Assembly: GCA_002917075.1 (NCBI GenBank)
Contig: NTMA01000124.1
Span: 1 to 64,000 of the forward strand
DNA from: Hawksworthiomyces lignivorus
Taxonomy: Eukaryota; Ascomycota; Sordariomycetes; Ophiostomatales; Ophiostomataceae
Length of the DNA stretch: 64,000 nucleotides
Direction of reading: 5' to 3'
Below the pieces are notes generated by a model, which was not told the DNA's origin, made no database searches, and worked only from the letters and a program-made list of their open reading frames with translations. The position numbers and the translations under genes are program-made. This document shows, piece by piece, positions 55,046-64,000 of the stretch. The first letter of the stretch is position 1; each line of letters starts with the position of its first letter.

Positions 55046-57023
55046 TATCAGAGCTAGCAATGTCAACAAATAGTAAAATTAATTGTAGATGTAAAAATGG
55101 TTCAAAGAGCTCGTAGCATGGCGATAGTTTTTGTTGTGCAGGGACCAAAAGGGCGTTTGCCAAATGTGCAGATCCGTGGTCAAAAATTACACTTAAGAAG
55201 GGCCTGAAAATAGGATAAGAGAAAAAGATTAGATAGACAATGGAGAGGAGAAAAAAAAAGACTCTCCTTGAAGCAGATTGTAGAAAAGATGGGTTCACGA
55301 TAATAGTTATAGATTTCTGGCTACGCGGACTGGAGCTGTTTACGTTTCGTGGTTGAAAGGGAGAAGAAGAAGAAAGTCTTCAGAAGGAAGAGGAATATCT
55401 TTTAAAAAGTATTCATACGAAAGGACAAGAGAAGGGAGTGCACAGATGAGGCAGAAGGAGAAGGAAGTAGAGGACACGATTTCCTAATTAGGAAAGTAGA
55501 GAGGTTCATTCATTAGGACATCAGTACGTATCACGTGTAAATACAGCAGAGAGAAGAGAGGTGGAGGAAAGAAGAGAGAGGAGCGCGTTGAAGATGGGCG
55601 CTGTGAAAGGTACGAAGAATGGCTAAAGACCAAAGCCACAAGGGGAAAGATATGACATGGGTCGTGAAGTATTTTGCAAGAGGCTGCTAGATGGCCTATG
55701 ACTGGCGAGAACGAAAGTCAGGCTGCACATATGCCGTGCCCCGGGATCTGACATCTACAACAACTGAAGTTTAAATGTAATAACTAAAAGGAGGCTGAAA
55801 TTAGAGTTCAGAATGCAGAGGGCCGCGCTCTGAGGATTCCTACGAGAGTAATACTGAATGCTGAACCTCAGATTCGCTTCTCCCTCTTCTCCGTGACACT
55901 GTATGTTTCAACGCTAGCTTGATTCAATTCTTCCTCCGACTTTGTCTCATTTTTTAGATTACATTTCTAGCTGGAGTTTTCTTTGTGAGATTTTTTCGGC
56001 TCAGCTCTCCACAGAATTGGTCAATTACCAAGATGTCCAGATGAAGCGTGACCGGTGAAATTCGCGTGCGTTTGAATGTTCACCGTCTTTAGTTTGTTAA
56101 CGGATGCCAGATCATCTGGACTGCCAATGCATAATGCGAAAGCTTTTAATGCCTCAAAATAGCGAAAATTCAAGCGTCGCAGCGTAAGATAAATAGCCCT
56201 CGGTGCGATTGCGATGCCGATGACTCACTCCGAGCTCGCTCAATGTGTATGGTTGGTGAGCTTGTTGTTGTGGTGGTGATGATCAGCCGCGTCCGCTACC
56301 GTCAGAACATGACCTAAGCCAAGAAGCTGCCCAGCATTGCTCAGCCAGCTGAGACGACAATAAATTTTCCATTGAGAATTTATTGGTAGGCTCTACACGG
56401 TAGGTTTGCTAAAGTACGCCGTAGTCAGCAACACAGCGCAAGCTTAATCGTCCGCCTAGCGGGTATGTCGGCTACCGGGAAAAACGGATCTGGGTGCAGT
56501 GAACGAGCAACTTGTTTTACATCTACTGATCTGGTGAGCGAGACATGGGCTAGAACTCGAAAAAATACAAAATGAAAGCAGTCGAGTCATATTGTTTTCT
56601 TTTTGTTTCAAAAGGTTCTTTCGTATCGGCATACGTGATATGCGATTGTCACCTCATTTCAAGCCATGTCCGGAGAGGCGCCGATGCATCAACACATTCA
56701 TTCTCTCGGTTGCGGAGGGGAGGCCGACAGCTGTGATGTCACGCCATGTGGGACAGCAGAGAAATGGGTGAGATATAGCTAATGCCAGCTTCTTCAAGCT
56801 CGAACTTCATGATCGTCATCTCTCACCACTAGTGCAGCCACCCACAGCTCGCTCTGGTCTAAAACCATATAAGAAGCTGGAGAGTCCGTTTCTGCGTTGC
56901 TTCAGGACCGAGTTCATTTCTCTTCTAGATTTTATTCTTCTTTCCTTTATTAAAATTACTTGAAACATCCATTGGACCACGTAATTGCTACAGGAATTGA
57001 TTCTCACACTTGTACAACCGACC
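55046..57023. other. Divergent intergenic region with purine-rich strand
   Basis: These 2 kb separate the divergent GTPase (-) and enolase-like (+) genes. 55320-55680 is strongly GA-rich on the plus strand, so pyrimidine-rich in the GTPase transcript orientation. Near the enolase a TATAAGAA motif stands at 56868-56875, about 155 bp before the ATG, followed by a CT-rich tract. No other gene was found. Confidence 0.45.
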
Positions 57024-58538
57024 ATGATTACGAAGATCGTTGCATCGCAGCGACTTGATTCGCGTGGAAACCCGACCGTGCAGGTCATCCTCGAGACAGA
57101 ACATGGTAAATAGCATTGAAGAAGACCATCAATTGATTCAAACAGCTTTGGGATTTCGTCTTTGCTAATGATTTTTCTTTTTCCTTTGTAGGGAAATTTC
57201 ACGCGCTGGTCCCCTCTGGCGCCTCGACCGGCGCTCACGAGGCAGTGGAGCTTCGTGACAGCAACAAAGATGCATACGGCGGAAAGAGTGTCCTGCACGC
57301 TGTGCGCAACGTCAATGACGTAATTGCGCCGGCACTCATCGCTAAGGGGTTCGACCCGGCTTCTCAGCTCAAAGAAATCGACCAGTTCCTGTGCGATCTC
57401 GACGGCACCCCCAACAAGGGCAAGCTGGGCGCCAACGCCATCCTGGGCGTCAGCATGGCCTGCGCGCGGGCGGGCGCTGCAGCCCGCGGCATTCCACTCT
57501 ACGAGTTCCTGCGCGCCGAGGCCGGTATCGCCGCTGGCCCAGAGCCGCCGTACGTGCTCCCGGTGCCATTTTTTAACGTGCTCAATGGCGGCGTGCACTC
57601 TGGCAACACGATGGCCTTCCAGGAGATCATGCTGGCGCCGACGGGCGCCACGTCCTTCGCGGAGGCTATGCAGCTCGGGTCCGAGGTGTACCAGGCGCTC
57701 AAGAAGGTCATCACCAAAAAGTTTGGCTCGCCCGCTACCGGCATCGGCGACGAGGGCGGCTTTGCACCGCCCATCACCACGCCCGAGGAGGCCTTTGACC
57801 TGCTGACTGCTGCTGTCGAGCAGTGCGGCCACACGGGGCGCATCCAGTTCGCCATGGACCCAGCGTCGTCCGAGTTCTTCACTGCCGCCAGCGCCACCTA
57901 TGACACGGGCTTCAAGGACAAGCAGTCCAACGTGCTGAGCTCCGCCGAGATGCAGGCGCTCTACCACGGCCTCCTCGCCAAGTACCCCATCGTCCTGCTT
58001 GAGGACCCCTTCGCCGAGGACGACTGGCCCAGCTGGACTGCCTTCAACCAGGACTGCCCCGTCGAGCTGGTCGGCGACGACCTGCTTGTCACGAACGTCG
58101 AGCGCGTGCGCTTAGCACACGAGCGCAAGGCCTGCAACGCCATGCTGCTTAAGATCAACCAGATCGGAACCATCACGGAGTCCATTGAAGCGTGAGTTTC
58201 CCCTCCTCTCCCGCCCCTTGCTCCTCTGCAGAGGATGCTCCGAGTCGCAAGAGCATGCTGGCTAACCCCCTCTCTTTCCCCTTGCTAGAGCCAACCTCGC
58301 TTATAGCTTCGGCTGGGGTGTGTTTGTATCCCATCGCTCCGGCGAAACCACCGACGACTTCATCGCCGACATCACCGTTGCCCTCAACACGGGCCACCTC
58401 AAATCCGGTGCCCCTGCTCGCGGCGAGCGCGTCGCCAAGTACAACCGCCTCATGGACATTGAAGCTGAGCTCCAGGCAGCTGGAAAGCCGAGCCTGTACG
58501 CAGGCAAGAACTTCCGTCATCCTACCAAATCTGCCTGA
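57024..58538 (+). CDS. Divergent enolase paralogue
   Basis: Three exons (57024-57105, 57192-58191, 58289-58538) encode 443 residues, close to the 438 or so of fungal enolase. The reaction is 2-phosphoglycerate to phosphoenolpyruvate plus water. Active-site elements are all present: Ser39 in VPSGASTG, the His of NGGVHSG, the Glu pair QEIM and GDEGG, metal ligands in [18 protein letters not shown] and GDDLLV, catalytic Lys in LLKINQIGT, and SHRSGET with LKSGAP. Several near-invariant residues are changed: NGGSHAG to NGGVHSG, LALQE to MAFQE, PARSER to PARGER. The C-terminus adds [20 protein letters not shown]. This points to a secondary paralogue, not the main glycolytic enzyme. It stands alone, with no glycolytic neighbours. 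Confidence 0.9.
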
Positions 58539-59296
58539 GTGTGAGGTTTTGGGGAGTGGCGGCCTGTCTTATTGAGCCGCCTTTTAATTTAAGAGCTTGG
58601 TTTAGAGGAGCTCGGAGACTTTACATCAATTGCGTCTCTGTTTCGTAACAGCTGCATTTTTTTTAATATTATGGAAAAAAGTGTTTCTTCATAATTAAAA
58701 CCTTCATTGTCTTCGAAATGTGTTTGACACTTTCGTGTGAATCATAATTTGTGCCCCTGCGTACAACCTTACGCTTTTCTCTGAAGCCAGAATTTACCCA
58801 TGCATCAAGTGATTAATATGTTCAACTTTGAGGTCGAGTACTAAAGTTGTATTTTTTTTTTGTCTTTTCCCGTCCTCCTTGACGTCATTATTCAATGAAT
58901 CAATTCACCATTTGCCATTTTGCTCGTATTAATTTGTTCGAAACCCTGATAATTCCACACCCAACAGCCCAAAAGCCATTTTTTCCCGTAGCAAGACATG
59001 GAATTTTGAGAAAATATGGCAGATTTGAGAATGGTAATATGGGTACCAAAAAATTGGCAGGGAGTGCGTATAGCGGGTTGTGAGTAAGGACTTGAAAGCA
59101 TTACCTTCATACAAGGTTGCTCTAGGAAGTCATATTCTGTGGTAGACCGAACAGGGGCCTTCGAAATGATCTATAGATTTTTTTTCTTTAGCAGTCTGCC
59201 GAAGTAACAAAATGCACATCAATTTCATTAAGTAAACCAAACATAAGACCAACCCCGCCAGGAAAGCCGCCCACGGCCTTTCCAAGACTCCTGCTC
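58539..59296. other. Convergent 3' intergenic region
   Basis: This 758-bp AT-rich spacer between the enolase-like gene and the first secreted paralogue contains poly-T tracts. No gene is seen. Confidence 0.4.
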
Positions 59297-60340
59297 TCAT
59301 AGACTGTCCTCTGCATCATCGCTGATCGTACTTGTCCCGCCGCCCTGGGCCTCGGCTACTACTCGCGTCCGCTCAATGCGCCCGGCTGTGTCCATGTAGA
59401 TCCAGCTGATGACATCGATTCCCGGAAATGGCGTGTAGATGTACTGCATCTCGTACATTTTGGGCTGCCCGTCTACCGAGATTGTGCGGTTATGTCCCCC
59501 GAACGTCATGTCGCGCGAGTAGTAACCCACCTGCTTTCGGCCTGTCTCCCGCCCGTCGTTGTCCAGGAACACGTCGTACAGCGTCCCATTTTGGCTGAGC
59601 ACCCGGTTCGTATGTGTATGCCCACTGTAATCGTTGACGCTGTACATGATGTTGTGTTGTAAGTTGTAGTCAGAGCCGTAGTCAGCGCCAACTTCGCTGC
59701 TGGTACTAGTACTGCTGCTGCCACTACTCGCCGCCCGCCGTGCATGCGGCGCACGCTTGTCTCCCACGGGGCGTGGCGACAGAGGTCCCGTGGGGTTCCC
59801 GTCCGCATCAACTGGCTGCGTGAGGCTACCCACGGTCGAGTTAATGATCTTGTTGACGTCTTGTCCCAGCGTGGCCACAATGGGATTCAAATCGATCGAA
59901 TGCAACACGTCGTTGACCATCTCAACTACATTCTCCAGCCGTGCCTCCAGTTCCACTTTGGCTGAGATGTTCTGGATCGTCAGCTTTACACGGTTGATGG
60001 ACGCATCCACGCCCGCGGTAAAGTGCAGCAGCTTTAGCACCTGCGCATCCAAGTTGACCTTAGCCGTGATATTATCGACTTCAATGTCTATCTCGCCCAC
60101 GTACACTGAAGCGTTGAGGTAGACATCTGGCTCGGCGATAAGATCCCCAGCAGGAGACGGCGTGTCAGCTGTCTCATAGACAGCCGACTCTGGATCTCCT
60201 CTCTGTTGGAGGTTGTATCCTATGTAGCCGTCATTGATGCTGCCTCCGCTCTCCTCATCTCCGCCTCCGCCATGATCCTGAGTCAGAACTGCACCCACAT
60301 ACAACAAGGCCACAGAAAGGCACGAGGTTAGAGGTCGCAT
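59297..60340 (-). CDS. Secreted protein, member A of a divergent paralogue pair
   Basis: Single exon; 347 residues from the ATG at 60340, chosen because it directly starts a signal peptide (MRPLTSCLSVALLYVGAVL). The open frame extends to 60388. After an acidic, Gly-rich stretch, residues about 75-190 form the shared domain: VYVGEIDIEVDNITAKVNLD, then VKLTIQNISAKVELEARL and SIDLNPIVATLG. Alternating hydrophobic spacing suggests amphipathic strands or helices. Sequons (NAS, NIT, NIS, NST, NGT, NRT) indicate glycosylation. A basic KRAPHARRAAS site could be a Kex2-type processing point. The C-terminal part (SHTHTNRVL region, then DNDGRETGRKQVGYYSRDMT) has no counterpart in member B. The function is unknown; extracellular location is inferred. 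Confidence 0.75.
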   Translation of the reverse strand: MRPLTSCLSVALLYVGAVLTQDHGGGGDEESGGSINDGYIGYNLQQRGDPESAVYETADTPSPAGDLIAEPDVYLNASVYVGEIDIEVDNITAKVNLDAQVLKLLHFTAGVDASINRVKLTIQNISAKVELEARLENVVEMVNDVLHSIDLNPIVATLGQDVNKIINSTVGSLTQPVDADGNPTGPLSPRPVGDKRAPHARRAASSGSSSTSTSSEVGADYGSDYNLQHNIMYSVNDYSGHTHTNRVLSQNGTLYDVFLDNDGRETGRKQVGYYSRDMTFGGHNRTISVDGQPKMYEMQYIYTPFPGIDVISWIYMDTAGRIERTRVVAEAQGGGTSTISDDAEDSL

Positions 60341-61774
60341 TTTAATCTGATAGAAGAAAAATAAAAAAAAAGTAGAAGAAGGATTCAAACACGACTGAAA
60401 TCTTGGGGGAGTAAGGAAAGACTGAGAAGTAAAAGAGACGCTTTAAAGACAAATATGTTTTATGGAAGCCGAAGACACTAAGGCAAACATTTCTTTCTGG
60501 CTATGGTAGCTAAATTGACGATGATATTCCTTCATCGATCTTTACCAACAAGCGCCCAGTACCAATTTGCTGTGAAAGTAGATTAGTTTGAAACAAGAAA
60601 TGCTGTTCTAGGTACTATCGATATTGTCAGAGGACGTCTTAATCAAATTTTCTTTTATTAATTTTCTTTTGGCCGGTCTCCCGACGTGAGGAGCGAGAAC
60701 ACAGTCTTGTCTACCTGCGGTGGCCGGAATATCCAAGAAGCTAGTAACACACAGAGCCGGTAAACCTTTCTCACGGAGTAAAAGCTCCTACATTATCGTT
60801 AACAGAGGAAGCTGCTAATACTCCACTCTAGATATTGGGGGAAGAGCATGAAGGATGTTCGGTGATGGGATCATGACAACATAACGCTTAGAAAACAGGT
60901 TTCTTTCTTTTTGCCAATCCGTATTTCTCCCCTGTTTCTAATGGGACCTTAATGGATTGCACCGCAATTCAAGATATCATTGTGATATAGCTCTATATGG
61001 ATGTGATTTATTATTCCGGCTTGGGCTGTTTTTAGTGTCCTTCTCAGCTCTAAAATGGCATGTTAATTCGCTTCAGAATCTGTTAAATCCCATGTTCAAC
61101 TACGAGCACATTCACTGGCGATTAATGTAGCTTTGTGCCGCACCACCTACAAATTGCAAGTGTAATTATTAATTCAATGCTTACAACAGCCTTGTCAACG
61201 CGTCATATTCGCAATGAACACTGCAGATTGTCATAACGATTGTCTGGTCAAATATTTTGTATTGAAGTCCATTTCATACTTCCATATTTCTGCAATCGTA
61301 TCTGGAACTCCGCACTGTAAAAATTAATCGAACAACCCAGATGCCCTTCTAAAAATGCGAAACGAAGGGCTAGTTACTGGTTTCTCCCTTTCTTCTACCC
61401 AATCTGCGCGTTCTAAATCTCAGAAATGTAAATGACATCTGCTTAAACCAGCTCGACGGATCTCCGTCCCCCTTCTATCTGCAATTTTCTTGATTAAATC
61501 AAAGCAAGATTTCTTCTTAATTTTGCACCTAGAATCCATATTTGCACAATCTCTCCACTGTAGAAGTTTGGTTTAATATCATTATCATACTTTGGATCTT
61601 TTAGAGTCACTGATTGCCACCTGAGTGCTTCACATTTTCCTTCGTCAATTGAAACTGTTTTACTTTTTATTGTCGCTACTTTAGTTTTGGCCGTAAATGA
61701 CGAGAACCCAACGCATTCTAGCTGAGGCCTTACAAATGAAGACAGGAGACGTTTTTGTCTCCTTCTTTAGGACC
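60341..61774. promoter_or_regulatory. Shared promoter region of the secreted paralogue pair
   Basis: These 1.43 kb separate the divergent starts of the two paralogues. The DNA is AT-rich, without open frames of interest. CT-rich and TTTATT segments near both ends fit two leaders. No common operator could be identified by eye. Confidence 0.4.
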
Positions 61775-62779
61775 ATGATTTTTCTCGTCCTCTGTCTGTC
61801 TTTTGTCGCAGCGCAGACGGTCTCGCCGCTACAAGTCGCATCTCCTACGTCTGGCATAGCACCGACGCCAGCACCACCAGAAAGAACAGGAAGCGATACT
61901 AGTCCAACATCTTCTCAACCCGCGGCTTCCAGCCCGGCAGCTTCAAGCACAAACACAGGAAGCTCATTCGTGTCATCTTCTGCCTCGACGAACAGAGAAA
62001 GTGATGGAGGCAGTGGTGGTGGTAGTTCGCCAACGCTATCAGCTCCATCTACTTCCTCGACACCTCCAGACGTCCTGCTCAAGGTTCCGAATCTATCTGT
62101 TGGCAAGATCGAGCTCGACGTTGATGACCTTCAAGCCGAAGTAAACTTGGCCGCCGAGGTTGCCAACCTCGTGTCCATCAATGCTGGGGTTCAAGTCGGC
62201 GTCTCCAAGATCAACATCACCATCGCTGACGTGGAGGCCGAGCTTGAACTGATCATTCGTCTGGGCCACCTGGTCGATATTGTTAACAGGACGCTGGCGT
62301 CGCTTGACTTGAACCCGCTGCTGATAAACATTCTGAACACGGCCACAGATGTTGTCGACAACGTCGTCGCAGAGGTAGACAGCCTGCTGGGCTCCATCGT
62401 GAGAGGCGGCACACGCCTCAACTACATCATTGACAACCTTGGCAACATTGTCCAGGAAGTGGTCTCAGATGTGGGCACAATCCTTTCGTCTATCGTGGGA
62501 AATTACCAGGACAATATGACATTCACCGGAGAGACAAAGCAACTCGGTAACGGCTTGGTACAGAAGACGTACAACTATTCTCCCCTTGGCGCCCTAGTAA
62601 ACATTATTTTCAACGGCTTAGGTCAGATTGTGCAAGCAACAGTAGCCAAGAGCAGCGGTGGCGGTTCATCTGGTGGAGGCAACGGGGCAGGTGGAGGATC
62701 GTCATCTTCAATCAGTGCAGTACCACCATCGTCTCCGCCTCCAGCACAACCAACGTCTTCGGCATCCGTACAATCATGA
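61775..62779 (+). CDS. Secreted protein, member B of a divergent paralogue pair
   Basis: Single exon; 334 residues from the ATG at 61775, which starts the signal peptide MIFLVLCLSFVAAQTV; an upstream in-frame ATG at 61697 would put 26 extra residues before it. A Ser/Thr/Pro-rich linker (about 20-105) precedes the shared domain: LSVGKIELDVDDLQAEVNLA, VSKINITIADVEAELELIIR, ASLDLNPLLINIL. These align without gaps to member A over about 100 residues. Next come an amphipathic stretch (DVVDNVVAEVDSLLGSIV) and a repeat-like block (YNYSPLGALVNIIFNGLG). The C-terminus is Gly/Ser then Pro/Ser-rich, without a hydrophobic GPI tail. The function is unknown; a cell-surface or secreted structural or lipid-binding protein is conceivable. 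Confidence 0.75.
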   Translation: MIFLVLCLSFVAAQTVSPLQVASPTSGIAPTPAPPERTGSDTSPTSSQPAASSPAASSTNTGSSFVSSSASTNRESDGGSGGGSSPTLSAPSTSSTPPDVLLKVPNLSVGKIELDVDDLQAEVNLAAEVANLVSINAGVQVGVSKINITIADVEAELELIIRLGHLVDIVNRTLASLDLNPLLINILNTATDVVDNVVAEVDSLLGSIVRGGTRLNYIIDNLGNIVQEVVSDVGTILSSIVGNYQDNMTFTGETKQLGNGLVQKTYNYSPLGALVNIIFNGLGQIVQATVAKSSGGGSSGGGNGAGGGSSSSISAVPPSSPPPAQPTSSASVQS

Positions 62780-63081
62780 TGGACTTCGAAATGCAAGTAC
62801 ATGGAGAAAAATCCAAAGGTAGTAATTTTTTTATAATTATATTACATTTGCTCTTTTTGTCTTGTGATATTGTATGTTGTAGTGGGAAATCGGACAATGT
62901 AATGGATTCTAAGTTTTGGAGCATCAGTGAGGTACTTAGAGACTATTAATATGATAAATACTAGAAATAATAGTTTTTCTCGTATGGCCATTGGTTTTAC
63001 AATTTTGGCTTAGAACATCTAAGTAATAACCCTATCCTACTTCCCCAAAAGAAGGCGAGAATTGGTAAATCTCTATTGATT

Positions 63082-64000
63082 TTAGAAGGTATCGTTCCGT
63101 AACTCTTTGGCTTGAATGCCATCGCGCCAGACACTCCGGATGTTAAGAGTAGCATCAATGTCATCTAAAGGATTTCCTTCGACCAGAACCAGATCTGCCT
63201 TGAGTCCTGGGGCGATTTTTCCTCGATCCTGCCAACCAAATAGCTTGGCGGTTAATGCCGTTCCTGCGTGGAGTGCCTCTTCAGGCGAGAAGCCACATTC
63301 CTTGACAAGTAGATACAGCTCGTGGTGGAAGGTCACACCCCATGCTGTTCCTAAACCCGGCCCAGCCGAGTCAGAGCCGCTGAGAATAGTCAGTACTGCA
63401 TCATAAATCGTGCTTTGGCCGGTTTTTGATATTCCGTCACTTACACAATAATTGGTACTCCTTCGGCTTTCAGTCTCCGGACCGTGTCATAAGCATGCTG
63501 CACCGTTGCCCCTTTCTTAGCAAATCCCATACACTGGCACAGCTTCGCACGTCCCGGTTCCGCCAACTTGCTTTTCACTCGATCATCATTTGCGTATCGT
63601 TTCCCTGCCTTTGACCCCTCTTCTGTTAGGCTTCCTAGCAAAGCCAACGTCGGATTGCACCATGCCCCGGCATCCTTGTACGCGTTTATGATCTCTTGGC
63701 TGGGCGGCTCGTCAATGAACGTGTGCGCCAACCCGTTGATACCGAACGAAAGCATCTCAAGCGTATCCGCTTGCCCAAAGCAGTGTGCGACGGCAACACG
63801 CCCTGCCGCTTTTGTTGCAGCAATGACGGCCCTCTGGATGTCAGAAGTTGGTTTTGGCAGGTCTAGCCCTACGGCCGCCCCAGACTCGTGCATCAGTTTG
63901 GTATAGTCTCCCCCGCCGACAGGCGACAGGTTGTGAGCGACATAGGCTCTAGCATCCGCAGGAGAAGTGAGCTTCGGCCAGGTTGCGATGTCAGCGGCCG
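63082..64000 (-). CDS. Amidohydrolase-family protein, 5' truncated by window
   Basis: Two exons are visible (64000-63445 and 63379-63082); the intron has donor GTAAGT and acceptor TCTCAG and splits a Val codon just before GSDSAGPGLG. The start lies beyond the right edge. This is the C-terminal part of a metal-dependent amidohydrolase TIM barrel: a metal His in VAVAHCFGQ, a second in GLAHTFIDEPP, and the catalytic Asp in VGSDSA. The closing beta-sandwich motif is APGLKADLVLVEGNPLDDI, typical of the imidazolonepropionase / Xaa-Pro-dipeptidase-like group. It hydrolyses C-N bonds; the substrate is unknown. It is convergent with secreted member B, with 302 bp between them. Confidence 0.88.

Noticed and set aside
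56816..57967. Minus-strand frame of 383 codons overlapping the enolase
   Set aside because: It lies antisense to an intact enolase and has no recognisable domain.
1..64000. CRISPR array, rRNA or riboswitch
   Set aside because: No regularly spaced direct repeats or conserved RNA cores were seen, and a fungal nuclear genome is not expected to carry CRISPR arrays.

Overview
The window is nuclear DNA of a filamentous ascomycete (Pezizomycotina, most likely Sordariomycetes). The evidence is short spliceosomal introns of about 48-200 nt with GTNNGT donors and CTAAC-like branch sites, fungus-specific families (Zn2Cys6 activator, NACHT-ankyrin NLR, Clr5-ankyrin protein, DUF8021 and GPI-type secreted proteins), and GC-rich housekeeping genes separated by AT-rich spacers. 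I cannot name the species. I assembled exons by hand from open frames and splice sites; there is no transcript evidence.

Layout. 1-7 kb holds a 5'-truncated purine phosphoribosyltransferase (+), an oxidoreductase-like-domain mitochondrial-type protein (-), a large Pro/Ser-rich nuclear-type protein (+) and three-exon DPM3 (-). 8-12.6 kb is one NLR-type gene (NACHT N-terminal domain, NACHT, ankyrin repeats). 13-25.5 kb carries a secreted DUF8021-type protein (-), a DHA1-type MFS exporter (+), a small secreted protein (+) and a 1261-residue LRR protein (+). 25.5-36 kb is AT-rich and gene-poor, with a coiled-coil orphan (+), a possible small minus-strand gene, and a Clr5-ankyrin gene (+) that appears to carry a frameshift. 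36-41 kb has an acetyl-CoA acyltransferase (-) and a polyQ coiled-coil protein (-).

41.9-48.6 kb looks like a small functional cluster: an eight-exon MFS importer-type transporter (-), a Zn2Cys6 activator (-) and an amidase-signature hydrolase (+). Activator and amidase diverge from a 386-bp shared promoter. CGG half-sites with the same 7-bp spacing occur in that promoter and upstream of the transporter, so coordinated uptake and hydrolysis of an amide is a reasonable inference.

49-64 kb holds a GPI-type secreted protein (-), a six-exon nuclear-GTPase/SLIP-GC-like gene (-), a divergent but catalytically complete enolase paralogue (+), a head-to-head pair of secreted paralogues (- and +) sharing a 1.4-kb promoter, and an amidohydrolase truncated by the right edge (-).

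No tRNA, rRNA, CRISPR array or intact transposon was recognised. The most interesting items are the divergent secreted paralogue pair, the amidase-regulator-transporter cluster, the NLR, the broken Clr5-ankyrin gene and the enolase paralogue.
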